This document shows positions 53,047-61,998 of a DNA stretch of 64,000 nt, one piece after another. The stretch covers positions 496,001 to 560,000 of the forward strand of contig NZ_FORV01000001.1 of the NCBI RefSeq assembly GCF_900114095.1. Direction: 5' to 3'. Under the pieces are notes generated by a model. It was given only the letters and a program-made list of their open reading frames with translations. It was not told the DNA's origin and did not search any database. The position numbers were made by a program, and so were the translations under genes. The first letter of the stretch is position 1. Every line of letters begins with the position of its first letter. Origin of the DNA: Sphingomonas sp. NFR04 (GTDB lineage: Bacteria; Pseudomonadota; Alphaproteobacteria; Sphingomonadales; Sphingomonadaceae).

Positions 53047-54291
53047 TCAAAGCCCATATTTCGCCATCCGCCGGTAGAGCGCGGCGCGCGTCAGCCCCAA
53101 TTCCGCTGCCGCGCGGCTGACGTTGAACGCATGTCGCTTGAGCGCCGCCGATACCAGCGCCGCTTCGGTTCGCCCCAGGTTGAGGTCCGCCTTGATAGCG
53201 CGCGGCTCGAGCGTGTCCTCGGGCAGGCTAAGTCCCAGTGCGGGGACATCGATCGCCTCCCCGCCGCCGAGCAGCACCGCGCGCTCGATCGCCTGGCGCA
53301 GGCCATGGACGCCATCGGGCCAGGAATCGGCCGCGATCGCTCGCGCTGCCTCGTCGGTCAGCGGGCGCAGCGGCTGAGCGTGGCGCCCGGCGTACAGGGC
53401 GCAGAAATGCCGCGCGAGCAGCAGCGCATCCCCCCCGCGCTCCGCGAGCGGCGGCAGGTCGATTTCCACCGTGTTGAGCCGGAAGCGAAGGTCGTCACTC
53501 AGCGCCGCGCGCGTCCCCGCCCGATCACGCCGGCTGGTGGCAAGCACGCGCAGCCCACCCAGGCGCCGCGCCAGCTCGGGCTGCAGCGTGGGCGCCAGCT
53601 GGTCCACCGCCTCGATCAGCAGCGTCGCGCCCGCGGCGGCGACGACCCGCGCCTCGATCATCGCCAGATCCGCGACCGCCGCATCCAGCGTGACCAGCGG
53701 CCGCTCGGCGCGCGCCGAGGCGCGGTGGAGCATCTGTGCCGCCAGCGTCTTTCCGCTTCCCGCGGGGCCGGTGAGCAATACCGCCGCATCGGTTGGCCCC
53801 ACCCGCGCGATCAGCCCGCGTGCGGCCTCGATCGCGGGCGCCTCGCCAAGCAGCAGCAGCGCCTCCTCGCCCGTCGGTGCCGGGGCGGCCGCCAGCTTCG
53901 CCCGGCGCAGCGCCAGCGCCCGCTGGACGGTGGCGAGCAGCCGCTCGTTGCTCCAAGGCTTAATCACGAAGTCGCTCGCCCCGCCGCGCATCGCCTGCAC
54001 CGCCACCGCGATCCCGCTATGGCCGGTGACCACCACCACAATCGCGTTGCGATCGGCCGCGACCAGCCGGTCGAGCATGCGAAACCCCTCCTCCCCTGAG
54101 GTGCGTCCGCGCGCGAAATTGAGGTCGAGCAGGATCGCGTCGACCTGCCCCTCCGCCAGCCGCACCCAGGCGGCATCGGGATCGGGCGCGCCGAGAACCC
54201 GCATGCCGCTTCGCTCCAGCAGCAGCGTCGCCGCGCGGACGATGTCGGGATCGTCGTCGATAACCAGGATGGTCGGCGATTCGGTAGGCAC
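53047..54291 (-). CDS. NtrC-like response regulator with reduced AAA+ domain
   Basis: A 414-residue regulator. The receiver starts ILVIDDDPDIV, with phospho-Asp56 in ILLDLNFARG. An AAA+ domain has Walker A GPAGSGKT but is shortened: the GAFTGA loop needed to contact sigma-54 is absent, and Walker B reads ATLLIEAVDQ instead of GTLFLDEI. A Fis-type helix-turn-helix closes the protein (NVSRAAAELGLTRAALYRRMAKY). The start is set at GTG 54291 with AGGAG 11 bases upstream; GTG codons at 54312, 54330 and 54342 are alternatives but would run through a probable operator. It probably controls the divergent adaptor-ABC operon, without sigma-54. Confidence 0.85.
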   Translation of the reverse strand: MPTESPTILVIDDDPDIVRAATLLLERSGMRVLGAPDPDAAWVRLAEGQVDAILLDLNFARGRTSGEEGFRMLDRLVAADRNAIVVVVTGHSGIAVAVQAMRGGASDFVIKPWSNERLLATVQRALALRRAKLAAAPAPTGEEALLLLGEAPAIEAARGLIARVGPTDAAVLLTGPAGSGKTLAAQMLHRASARAERPLVTLDAAVADLAMIEARVVAAAGATLLIEAVDQLAPTLQPELARRLGGLRVLATSRRDRAGTRAALSDDLRFRLNTVEIDLPPLAERGGDALLLARHFCALYAGRHAQPLRPLTDEAARAIAADSWPDGVHGLRQAIERAVLLGGGEAIDVPALGLSLPEDTLEPRAIKADLNLGRTEAALVSAALKRHAFNVSRAAAELGLTRAALYRRMAKYGL

Positions 54292-54312
54292 TGGCTTGAC
54301 CGCTCCTGACAC

Positions 54313-54330
54313 GTGTTCGGAATCGGACAC
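54313..54330. promoter_or_regulatory. Imperfect inverted repeat between the regulator and the ABC operon
   Basis: GTGTTCG-GAAT-CGGACAC has 7-base arms with one mismatch. Further GGACAC and GTGTC half-sites stand within 20 bases on either side. It lies between the response regulator and the divergent adaptor gene, a natural site for the Fis-type domain of that regulator. The assignment is inference. Confidence 0.4.
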
Positions 54331-54401
54331 TAGCTTGGACACTGTTCGCTCGAAGCGCCAGTCCTTTCCAAATACACCATCAATGTCAGTACTTTAGGCC
54401 C

Positions 54402-54415
54402 GTACGCTGGCGTAC
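54402..54415. promoter_or_regulatory. Inverted repeat just upstream of the adaptor gene
   Basis: GTACG-CTGG-CGTAC has perfect 5-base arms and ends 15 bases before the adaptor ATG, where a repressor would block the start of transcription or translation. It resembles half-sites of the TetR operators at 41902 and 41960 only in CGTAC. No cognate regulator can be named. Confidence 0.3.
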
Positions 54416-54430
54416 CGTACACTGGCCGCC

Positions 54431-55714
54431 ATGGACGTTACGCCTCTTCATACCAACGGCGCCGGGATGGATCGACGGATCGAGCGCCCGCATGCGCGCC
54501 GCCGCAAGCTGGCGGTACGCATCGGCCTCGGCCTGGCCGTCGTCGCCGCGGCCGCCGCGCTCTGGTGGTTCCTGCCGAGCTCGGGCAGCCTCGCGGTGGA
54601 TGCCGCGACGATCCGAATCGCGCCGGTCACCCGCGCCGCCTTTGCCGATTATGTGCCGCTGCGCGCGCAGGTCGCGCCGCTCCAGACCGTCTATGTCACC
54701 GCGATCAGCGGCGGGCAGGTGGAGGCGCTGATCGCCAGCGACGGCCAGTCGGTCGCCGCCGGCGCCCCGCTCGCCCGGCTTGCCAACCCCACCCTGGCGC
54801 TCGACGTCGCCAGTCGCTCGGCCAACATCGCTGGGCAGCTCAGTTCGATCAGCGGCCAGCGCCTGTCGATCCAGCAGAGCCGCGAGCAGACCGAGCGCGA
54901 CATCGCCGCCGCCCGCAACGAACTTGCCAAGGCCGAGGCGCTGCTCCGCCAGAAGCAGATCCTGTTCGACAAGCAGATCGTCACCGCCGCTGCCGTCACC
55001 CCGCTGCGCGAGGAAGTGACCTACCAGCGCGCGCGCCTCACCGCCCTCACCCGCAGCGCCGCCGAGGCCGGCCGGATGCTTGCCGACCAGTCCTCGGGCG
55101 TCAACGCCACCGCCGGCGAGCTGCGCGAGAGCCTCGCCATGACCCGCGCCGGCCTCGCCGCGCTTATCGTGCGCGCCCCGGTCGCCGGGCGGCTGACCGC
55201 CTTCACGCTGCAGCCGGGCCAGATGATCAAGCCCGGCGACGCCGTTGGCCAGGTCGATTCCGAACGCGCCTGGAAGCTAACGGCGGATGTCGACCAATTC
55301 TATCTCGGCCGCGTCCATACCGGCCTCAGCGCCGTCGCCGATCTGGACGGGCGCAGCCTGCCGCTCACCGTCATCAAGGTCCTGCCACAAGTCACCGAAG
55401 GGCGATTTCGTGTAGAGCTAGGCTTCCGCGGCACCGCGCCCGCAGGGCTGAACCGCGGGCAGACGCTCGACGTGCGCCTCGTCCTCGGCGCCGATCGTCC
55501 CGCCGTGGTCGCGCCATCGGGCGGCTGGCTCGATGCGGGCGGCACCACCGCCTTCGTGCTGACAAGCGACAGCCGCGCCGTGCGCCGGGCAATCACCACC
55601 GGCCGCCGCAATCCCGATCAGGTCGAAGTGACCAGCGGCCTCTCCCCCGGCGACCGCATCGTCACCACGCCCCTCGGCACCTACGCCCCCTACCAGACCC
55701 TGCTCATTCACTAG
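54431..55714 (+). CDS. Periplasmic adaptor of a MacAB-type exporter
   Basis: A 427-residue membrane-fusion protein. One N-terminal membrane helix (about 28-48, VRIGLGLAVVAAAAALWWFL) is followed by a lipoyl-like strand pair (VYVTAISGGQVEALIASDGQ), a long coiled-coil hairpin (120-225) and the second lipoyl half (VRAPVAGRLTAFTLQPGQMI). It ends with a membrane-proximal beta domain. It opens the operon and is followed nine bases later by the ABC ATPase. It is divergent from the two-component system that probably controls it. No outer-membrane channel is encoded next to it. Confidence 0.88.
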   Translation: MDVTPLHTNGAGMDRRIERPHARRRKLAVRIGLGLAVVAAAAALWWFLPSSGSLAVDAATIRIAPVTRAAFADYVPLRAQVAPLQTVYVTAISGGQVEALIASDGQSVAAGAPLARLANPTLALDVASRSANIAGQLSSISGQRLSIQQSREQTERDIAAARNELAKAEALLRQKQILFDKQIVTAAAVTPLREEVTYQRARLTALTRSAAEAGRMLADQSSGVNATAGELRESLAMTRAGLAALIVRAPVAGRLTAFTLQPGQMIKPGDAVGQVDSERAWKLTADVDQFYLGRVHTGLSAVADLDGRSLPLTVIKVLPQVTEGRFRVELGFRGTAPAGLNRGQTLDVRLVLGADRPAVVAPSGGWLDAGGTTAFVLTSDSRAVRRAITTGRRNPDQVEVTSGLSPGDRIVTTPLGTYAPYQTLLIH

Positions 55715-55723
55715 GAGCCCGCC

Positions 55724-56404
55724 ATGATCCAGCTCAACGCCATCCACCGCGCCTATCGCTCCGACGAAGTCGAGACGACCGCGCTCGCCGAGATCGACCT
55801 GACCGTGCAGGCGGGTGAATTCCTTGCGATCATGGGCCCCTCGGGCTGCGGCAAGTCGACGCTGCTCAACATCCTGGGCACGATCGACCGGCCGACCAGC
55901 GGCGCCTATCTGTTCGAGGGCGAGGACATCGCCAAAGTGCCCGAGGCACAGTTGGCCAGGCTCCGCCGCGACCGGCTGGGCTTCGTGTTCCAGAGCTTCA
56001 ACCTCATCGACGAGCTGACCATCGCCGAGAATGTCGCGCTGGCGCTCGCCTATCGGTCGATGCCCGCGCGCGAGAAGCGCGAGCGGGTGGACGCGGCGAT
56101 GGACCGGGTCGGCATCGCGCATCGCCGCAACCACCATCCGCACCAGCTCTCCGGCGGCCAGCAGCAGCGCGCCGCGATCGCCCGGGCGATCGTAAGCGAG
56201 CCGAAGCTGATCCTCGCCGACGAGCCGACCGGCAACCTCGACACGGAGAACGGCGCGCAGGTGATGGACATCCTCACCCGGCTGAACGCGGATGGCGCGA
56301 CGATCGTGATGGTTACCCACTCGCCGGCGCATGCCGATATCGCCAAGCGCACGGTGCACATGCTCGACGGGCGGATCCTCTCCGCGGTGCGGCGGGCGGC
56401 GTGA
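55724..56404 (+). CDS. ABC transporter ATPase, MacB/LolD type
   Basis: A 226-residue ATPase. Walker A is GPSGCGKST, the Q-loop region is GFVFQSFNLIDELT, the signature is LSGGQQQRAAIARA, Walker B is LILADEPTGNLD and the switch histidine is in MVTHSPAHAD. All catalytic residues are intact. It belongs to the group that powers MacB-, LolCDE- and FtsX-type mechanotransmitters. The two large permeases downstream are its partners. Its stop overlaps the GTG start of a 33-residue microprotein (GTGA). Confidence 0.94.
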   Translation: MIQLNAIHRAYRSDEVETTALAEIDLTVQAGEFLAIMGPSGCGKSTLLNILGTIDRPTSGAYLFEGEDIAKVPEAQLARLRRDRLGFVFQSFNLIDELTIAENVALALAYRSMPAREKRERVDAAMDRVGIAHRRNHHPHQLSGGQQQRAAIARAIVSEPKLILADEPTGNLDTENGAQVMDILTRLNADGATIVMVTHSPAHADIAKRTVHMLDGRILSAVRRAA

Positions 56405-56502
56405 AGCTCGACCGCGCGCTGACGGTGCTGGTGCTGCTGCTCCTCGCCGTCGCCCTGCTCCGCCATCTCTCCGCCACCCGCGAACCGGGAGTGACCCCAT
56501 GA
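56401..56502 (+). CDS. 33-residue membrane microprotein between ATPase and permease
   Basis: A very short frame starts with GTG overlapping the ATPase stop (GTGA) and ends in a TGA overlapping the permease ATG (ATGA). It encodes VKLDRALTVLVLLLL followed by AVALLRHLSATREPGVTP: one hydrophobic helix of about 15-17 residues with basic ends. The two exact 4-base couplings, the same as at other junctions in this window, argue that it is translated. It may be a small subunit of the transporter, or simply keep ribosomes moving into the permease gene. No family can be assigned. Confidence 0.5.
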   Translation: MKLDRALTVLVLLLLAVALLRHLSATREPGVTP

Positions 56503-58910
56503 CCTCCGCGCTGACCAGCTTCTACCGATCGCTGACCCGCCACAAATTGTTCGCCGCGCTGAACATCGGCGGACTCGCGCTCGGCATCGCGGTGTTCCTG
56601 GTGCTGAGCCTGTTCGTGCGGTTCGAGACCGGGTTCGATCGCTGGATCGCTGGCGCGGACCAGCTCTACATCATCCAGGAACACTACCACATGCCGGGCT
56701 ATCCGGAGACGCCGAACCCCTACACCATGGGCAACGAGCTGCTCCAGCTGCGCGCGGACTATCCGCAGCTGCAGGGCACGCGGATCGCCCAGATGGACGC
56801 TACCGTCCGGCAGGGCACGGTGAATACCCGCGAAGCAATGGCCGCGGTCGATCCCAATTTCTTCCAGTTGCAACGCCTGCCCGTCGTGGCCGGCGACCCG
56901 ACCCGGACGCTGGCCGATCCCGATGGGATCGTGATCACCCAGCGCGCCGCCACCAGCTATTTCGGCCAGCAATCGCCGATCGGCCGAACCCTTACCATCG
57001 TGGCCAATGGCACGCCCTATACCTACCGGGTGGGCGCGGTGATCGCCGACATGCGCAAGGACATGAGCTACACGTCGGAGCTGTTCGTACCGCTGGTCGC
57101 GCCCCGCTTCGCCAGCGAATGGTTCGACCATTGGGGCAGCACCTCGCTGGTGACCTTGCTGCGCTTTCCCGATCGCGCCGCGGCCCGCCAGTTCGAAGGC
57201 GAGCTGGCGGGCTTCGCGGATCGCCGCGTGTTCGGCGACAACCTCAAAAAGGGGCAATGGGAGCAGAGCCTGCGCCCGCTGGTCGACAACCACCTCTATG
57301 CGCCGTCCGATCGCGCCGTGGTCACGACGCTTGGTGCGGTCGGCGTGCTGACCCTGCTGATCGCGATCGTGAACTACATCAACCTCGCCACCGCACGCGC
57401 CGGGCTCCGTGCGCGGGAGGTGGCGGTACGCAAGGTGCTCGGCGGTACGCGTCGGGCGCTGACCCGCCAGTTCCTGACCGAAGCGATGCTGACCGTCATC
57501 CTGTCCGCGGTGATCGGGCTCGCGCTGGCTGAAATCGCGCTGCCGCTGATCAACACGCTGGGCGGCATGGCGCTCAGGATCGACTATCTGGGGGCCGACA
57601 GCGTGCTGCTGCTGCTCGTGCCGCTGGTGCTGGTGGTCGGCGCGGTGGCAGGCCTGTACCCGGCGGCGGTGCTGGCGGGCTTCCGCCCCGCCGCGGTGCT
57701 CGCAGCCGCCCGGGCGCCGGGTGGCGGCCGTGCCGGCGCACGGGTCCGCGCCGGGCTTGTCGTCGTTCAGTTCTCGATCGCGATCGCCTTCGCGATCGGT
57801 ACGACGGTGATGCTCGCCCAGGCGGCGCACGTGCGCAACGCCGATCTCGGCTTCCGTCGCGACGGTCTCTATGTCGTGCGCTCGCTGAACAGCGGGTCGG
57901 TGCTGCCCGAGCAGAAGACCGCCCTGATGCGCGCCTTCGCGGCATTGCCCGGTGTCAGCGACGTCACCATGGCGCAGAACGCGCCGGGCGATCAGAGTCT
58001 CACCAATTTCTCGACGATGTACCAGCCGGGGATGCAGGGCATTCGTGCACCCTCGCTGATGGATGTGCGCGTCGGCGATCATTATTTCGATACCTTCGGC
58101 GCGCGATTGGTCGCTGGGCGCCTGTTCGACCGCTCGCGCCCCGCCGATGATCGGGCACTCCGCGCCGACGGCAGCACCGCGCCCTTCAACGTGGTGATCA
58201 ATCGCATGGCGGCGGGCCTGCTCGGCTTCGCCAGCCCGCAGGCGGCGATCGGCAAGCAGATCGAAGGCGATGCCTCGATGACGATCATCGGCGTGATCGA
58301 CGATCTGCGCTTCCTCGGCCCGCGCCGCACGATCAGCGGGACCTTCTATCGCCTGGACACCCGACCCCTGAACGATGCCTATATTACGATGCGGTATAGC
58401 GGCGACCCGCAGAAGATGGCCGACGCCGTCGAAGCCACGTGGAAGCGGATCGTGCCGACCGAGCCGTTCGGCGGCCGCACGATCGAGGAAAATCTTTACA
58501 AGGCCTATTATGAGGAGGACACGCGCCGCGGCCGCCTGTTCACCATGGGTGCGGTGCTGGCGATCGGGATCGGTTGCATCGGCCTGTACGGCCTCGCCGC
58601 CTTCGACACGACGCGGCGGATCAAGGAGATCGGCATCCGCAAGGCGCTCGGCGCCTCCACCCGCGACGTGCTCCAGCTGCTGGTCACCAAGTTCCTGCGG
58701 CCGGTGCTGCTCGCCAATCTGATCGCCTGGCCGCTGGCCTGGGTGGCGATGCAACGCTGGCTCTCCACCTTCGACGATCGGATCGGCCTGTCGCCGCTCT
58801 ACTTCCTCCTCGCCTCCGCCGTCGCCGTGCTGATCGCGGTGGCCACCGTCATCGGCCAGTCCTGGCGCGTCGCCCGCGCCGAACCCGCCCGCGCGCTGCG
58901 CTACGAATAG
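56499..58910 (+). CDS. ABC transporter permease, FtsX/MacB type (first of two)
   Basis: An 803-residue permease with two FtsX-type halves. An N-terminal membrane helix (about 20-40, KLFAALNIGGLALGIAVFLV) precedes a periplasmic MacB-like domain (about 50-265). Three helices follow, then a second helix, periplasmic domain and three-helix set, ending in RVARAEPARALRYE. Each half carries the family motif (LRAREVAVRKVLGGTRRAL; RRIKEIGIRKALGASTRDV) that contacts the ATPase. It is about 42-residue-for-42 alignable by eye with the next gene, indicating duplication. The start overlaps the microprotein stop. Probable function: expelling or moving a lipid, peptide or toxin, unidentified. Confidence 0.9.
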   Translation: MTSALTSFYRSLTRHKLFAALNIGGLALGIAVFLVLSLFVRFETGFDRWIAGADQLYIIQEHYHMPGYPETPNPYTMGNELLQLRADYPQLQGTRIAQMDATVRQGTVNTREAMAAVDPNFFQLQRLPVVAGDPTRTLADPDGIVITQRAATSYFGQQSPIGRTLTIVANGTPYTYRVGAVIADMRKDMSYTSELFVPLVAPRFASEWFDHWGSTSLVTLLRFPDRAAARQFEGELAGFADRRVFGDNLKKGQWEQSLRPLVDNHLYAPSDRAVVTTLGAVGVLTLLIAIVNYINLATARAGLRAREVAVRKVLGGTRRALTRQFLTEAMLTVILSAVIGLALAEIALPLINTLGGMALRIDYLGADSVLLLLVPLVLVVGAVAGLYPAAVLAGFRPAAVLAAARAPGGGRAGARVRAGLVVVQFSIAIAFAIGTTVMLAQAAHVRNADLGFRRDGLYVVRSLNSGSVLPEQKTALMRAFAALPGVSDVTMAQNAPGDQSLTNFSTMYQPGMQGIRAPSLMDVRVGDHYFDTFGARLVAGRLFDRSRPADDRALRADGSTAPFNVVINRMAAGLLGFASPQAAIGKQIEGDASMTIIGVIDDLRFLGPRRTISGTFYRLDTRPLNDAYITMRYSGDPQKMADAVEATWKRIVPTEPFGGRTIEENLYKAYYEEDTRRGRLFTMGAVLAIGIGCIGLYGLAAFDTTRRIKEIGIRKALGASTRDVLQLLVTKFLRPVLLANLIAWPLAWVAMQRWLSTFDDRIGLSPLYFLLASAVAVLIAVATVIGQSWRVARAEPARALRYE

Positions 58911-58918
58911 GATCGCCC

Positions 58919-61309
58919 ATGCATCGCCTCGCCTGGCTCGCCCTCTATCGATCGTTCACGCGGCACAAGCTGTTCACGCTCGTCAATATCGGCGGGCTGG
59001 CGCTGGGAATCGCCGTGTTCCTGATCCTCTATCTGTTCGTCCGGTACGAGACGAGCTTTGATCACGAGGTCCCCGGCTGGGATCGAACCTGGATCGTCGA
59101 GCGCAAGCTGCAATTCCCTGGTGCGAACCAGGTGAACATCCCGTCGCGGCGCGAGATGCTGGCGCAGTTGCAGGCCGAACATGCGGGTTTGCAGGGTGCG
59201 CGCTTGTTGCCGGGCGATGCTGCGCTCCAGCTGGGCACCGGCAGCACCCAGACGACCGTGGGCCAGGTCGACGCCAATTTCTTCCGGCTCTTCCCTTTCC
59301 CGGTCGTCGCCGGCGACCCGACGGCGACGCTGGCCACGCCGGACGGTGCCGTCATCACCGAACGGCTGGCGCAAACCTATCTGCCGGGCGGCTCGGCCGT
59401 CGGCCGGATGCTGAAGCTGACGCTCGGCGGCAAGCCGCGGCTGGTCCGCGTCGGCGCCGTGGTGCGGCTCAGCAAAGCGATGACCCAGCCCGGTGACATC
59501 TTCCTACGCCTGCCCGCCGACGCCGACCTGTTCGCCAAAGGCAGCCAGGGCCTGCAGACCCTGTTGCGCATCGATCCGGCCGAAGCAGGCGCCCTGCAGC
59601 AGCGGGTTGCGGGGTTCGACCAGCGGCATCCCGATCCCAGCTTCGCCAGCGCTCCCAAGGGCATTCGCGTCGAGACCGGCCTGATCCCGCTCGGCGCGCT
59701 GCACCTGCGGGCCGCCCGCGACCGGATCGTGGTCGCGACGCTGGGGCTCGTCGGGCTGCTCGCGCTGCTCGTCGCGATCGGCAATTATGTGAACCTCACG
59801 ACCGCGCGCGCCGGCCTGCGCGCTCGCGAAGTGGCGATGCGCAAGACGCTCGGTGCGACCCGCGGCGCGCTGATCGGCCAGTTCCTTGCGGAGTCGATCG
59901 CCACGACTGCGCTGGCCGCTCTTCTGGGCTTGGCGGTGGTCGAAGTAGCGCTGCCGATGGTCAACGCGATCGGCGGCACGGACCTGCACCTGCGCTATTG
60001 GGGCAGCGGGACGATCTTGCCAGCGCTACTCGCCCTGATCCTCGGCGTCGGGCTCATCGCCGGCGCGTATCCCGCTTTCGTCCTTTCCCGCTTCCGCCCC
60101 GCCGCGGTGCTAGCGAGCGCGGGCGCGACCGGCGGCGGACGCAGCGGCCGGGTGCTGCGCGCGACGCTGGTGGTGCTGCAATTCGCCATCGCGATCGTGC
60201 TGATGATCGGTACCGGCGTACTGCTCGCCCAGGTGCACCACACTCAGACCGCCGACCTCGGCTTTCAGCGGCATGGGCTGGCGATGCTCTCCTCCTTCGG
60301 TGACCCGGGGCTCGACGCCGCACAGCGGCACGACATCGCGGCCGCCGTCGCGGCGCTGCCCGGCGTCACCGGGACGGCCCAATCCGCCATCGCGCCGGGG
60401 GGCGGCAGCTACGGCATCATGGAGGCGCAGCGCGAGGGCATCGGCGGCGACAAGGTATCGGTCATCCAGGCCGCAGTCGGGCCCGGCTTCTTCCAGCTCT
60501 ACGGCGCGCATCTGCTCGCCGGGCGCTGGTTCGACCCTCGCGGCTTCGCGAGCGACGATGCGGCTGGCGGGAAGGTCCATGCTGTCCTGCTCAACCGCAC
60601 CGCGATCGTCCGGCTCGGCTTCGCCAGCCCCGCCGCTGCCATCGGCAAGGCGGTGGTCGGAGGACAGGAACGGCAGACGATCATCGGCGTGATCGACGAC
60701 CTGCGCCTGATGGGGCCGATCCAGCCGGTGGAAGCGCAGGCCTATGCGCTGCAGACCAGCGGCCTCCCGGCACCCGTGCTCAGCCTGCGCTACACTGGTG
60801 ACGATACCCGCGCCCTGCTCGACAGGGTCGAGACGGTGTGGCGCCGCCACGCCTCGGCCGTACCGCTCAAGGTGCAGACCGTCGACCAGCAGCTCTACGA
60901 AACCTATATCCGCGCGGATCTGGAGCGCGCCCGCCTGTTCACCGCCGGTGCCGCGCTGGCGGTGCTGATCGGCTGTATCGGTCTCTACGGCCTTGCCGCC
61001 TTCGATACCGAGCGGCGGATCAAGGAGATCGGCATCCGCAAGGCGCTCGGCGCCTCGACCCGCGACGTGCTGCAGCTGCTGGTCGCCAGGTTCCTGCGGC
61101 CGGTGCTGATCGCCAACCTGATCGCTTGGCCGCTCGCCTGGGTGGCGATGCAGCGCTGGCTCGCCGGCTTCGACGACAGGATCGCGCTGACACCCTGGTA
61201 TTTCCTGGGTGCCTCGGCGCTGGCGGTGGCCATCGCCGTACTGACCGTGCTCGGCCAGTCGTGGCGCGTGGCGCGCGCGGAGCCGGCGCGCGCGCTGCGC
61301 TACGAATAG
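58919..61309 (+). CDS. ABC transporter permease, FtsX/MacB type (second of two)
   Basis: A 796-residue permease, a paralogue of the preceding gene with the same two-half layout. Motifs are KLFTLVNIGGLALGIAVFLI, LRAREVAMRKTLGATRGAL and RRIKEIGIRKALGASTRDV, and the same ending RVARAEPARALRYE. The last 130 residues are almost identical to those of its neighbour, so recent gene conversion is likely. The periplasmic domains differ much more, suggesting a heterodimer with different surfaces. AGGA lies six bases before the ATG. The gene ends the operon; no clear terminator follows. Confidence 0.9.
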   Translation: MHRLAWLALYRSFTRHKLFTLVNIGGLALGIAVFLILYLFVRYETSFDHEVPGWDRTWIVERKLQFPGANQVNIPSRREMLAQLQAEHAGLQGARLLPGDAALQLGTGSTQTTVGQVDANFFRLFPFPVVAGDPTATLATPDGAVITERLAQTYLPGGSAVGRMLKLTLGGKPRLVRVGAVVRLSKAMTQPGDIFLRLPADADLFAKGSQGLQTLLRIDPAEAGALQQRVAGFDQRHPDPSFASAPKGIRVETGLIPLGALHLRAARDRIVVATLGLVGLLALLVAIGNYVNLTTARAGLRAREVAMRKTLGATRGALIGQFLAESIATTALAALLGLAVVEVALPMVNAIGGTDLHLRYWGSGTILPALLALILGVGLIAGAYPAFVLSRFRPAAVLASAGATGGGRSGRVLRATLVVLQFAIAIVLMIGTGVLLAQVHHTQTADLGFQRHGLAMLSSFGDPGLDAAQRHDIAAAVAALPGVTGTAQSAIAPGGGSYGIMEAQREGIGGDKVSVIQAAVGPGFFQLYGAHLLAGRWFDPRGFASDDAAGGKVHAVLLNRTAIVRLGFASPAAAIGKAVVGGQERQTIIGVIDDLRLMGPIQPVEAQAYALQTSGLPAPVLSLRYTGDDTRALLDRVETVWRRHASAVPLKVQTVDQQLYETYIRADLERARLFTAGAALAVLIGCIGLYGLAAFDTERRIKEIGIRKALGASTRDVLQLLVARFLRPVLIANLIAWPLAWVAMQRWLAGFDDRIALTPWYFLGASALAVAIAVLTVLGQSWRVARAEPARALRYE

Positions 61310-61413
61310 CGCGTCGCAGGCGCCGTTTCAGGGGTGGATCATGTTCCGCGCATCATGCGCCGCACGGCAGCGTCATGGATGGCGGGCGTCAGGCGGCCGC
61401 GCGCCAGCGTCGT

Positions 61414-61998
61414 TCACGGCACGGGAATGGCGAAGCCGTTCAGCGTCATCGAGACGAAGCAGTAATGGCCGACGAGATAGATCAGCTCGTTGGCGCCTGC
61501 CTGCCCGAACCGCGCGAGCGCCCGGGCGTAGAGCGGATCGGCGAGCACGCCGCCGCGCAGCAGCGCCTTGGCGACGTCATGCGCGATGGCTTCGTCGTCG
61601 TCGAGATCCTCCGGGCGCTCGCCGGCGGCCAGGGTCGCGATCCGGCGCGCGGACATACCGTGCGCGCTCGCCGCCACCGCGCCATGCGCATAGATCTCGT
61701 ACGCCGCACCGAAATGCGCGCCCACCACCAAAATGGCGACCTGCCGGGCGTGATCCGGGATGCGCTTGGCGACGGTAAGCGCCTGGGTGAAGCTCCAATA
61801 GGCCGTGCCGATCGCCGGGTCGTGCAGCCAGGCGTTCCACGGCCCCAGCAATGCGCCGTCCTCCCGCACCGTGGTAAAGTTCTGATATTTGGCAGCGACG
61901 CCTGCCGTCATCGCATCGAACAGCGGGCGCTGCGCCTCGGTCAGCTCGGTCGGGGGAATTGGTGGCAGGCGGGTCATCGGCGTCTCGCTCCAGCTCAT
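61414..61998 (-). CDS. Carboxymuconolactone decarboxylase-like (AhpD-fold) protein
   Basis: A 194-residue helical protein of the carboxymuconolactone decarboxylase/AhpD fold. It shows VREDGALLGPWNAWLHDPAIG, HARQVAILVVGAHFGAAYEIYAHG and an AGANELIYLVGHYCFVSMTLN end. The paired CxxC of AhpD peroxidases is absent, so a lyase or isomerase-like role is more likely than redox. The ATG at 61998 overlaps the stop of the metallo-hydrolase gene (ATGA); an ATG at 61977 with GGAG upstream is an alternative. Both genes probably act on the same compound. Confidence 0.8.
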   Translation of the reverse strand: MSWSETPMTRLPPIPPTELTEAQRPLFDAMTAGVAAKYQNFTTVREDGALLGPWNAWLHDPAIGTAYWSFTQALTVAKRIPDHARQVAILVVGAHFGAAYEIYAHGAVAASAHGMSARRIATLAAGERPEDLDDDEAIAHDVAKALLRGGVLADPLYARALARFGQAGANELIYLVGHYCFVSMTLNGFAIPVP

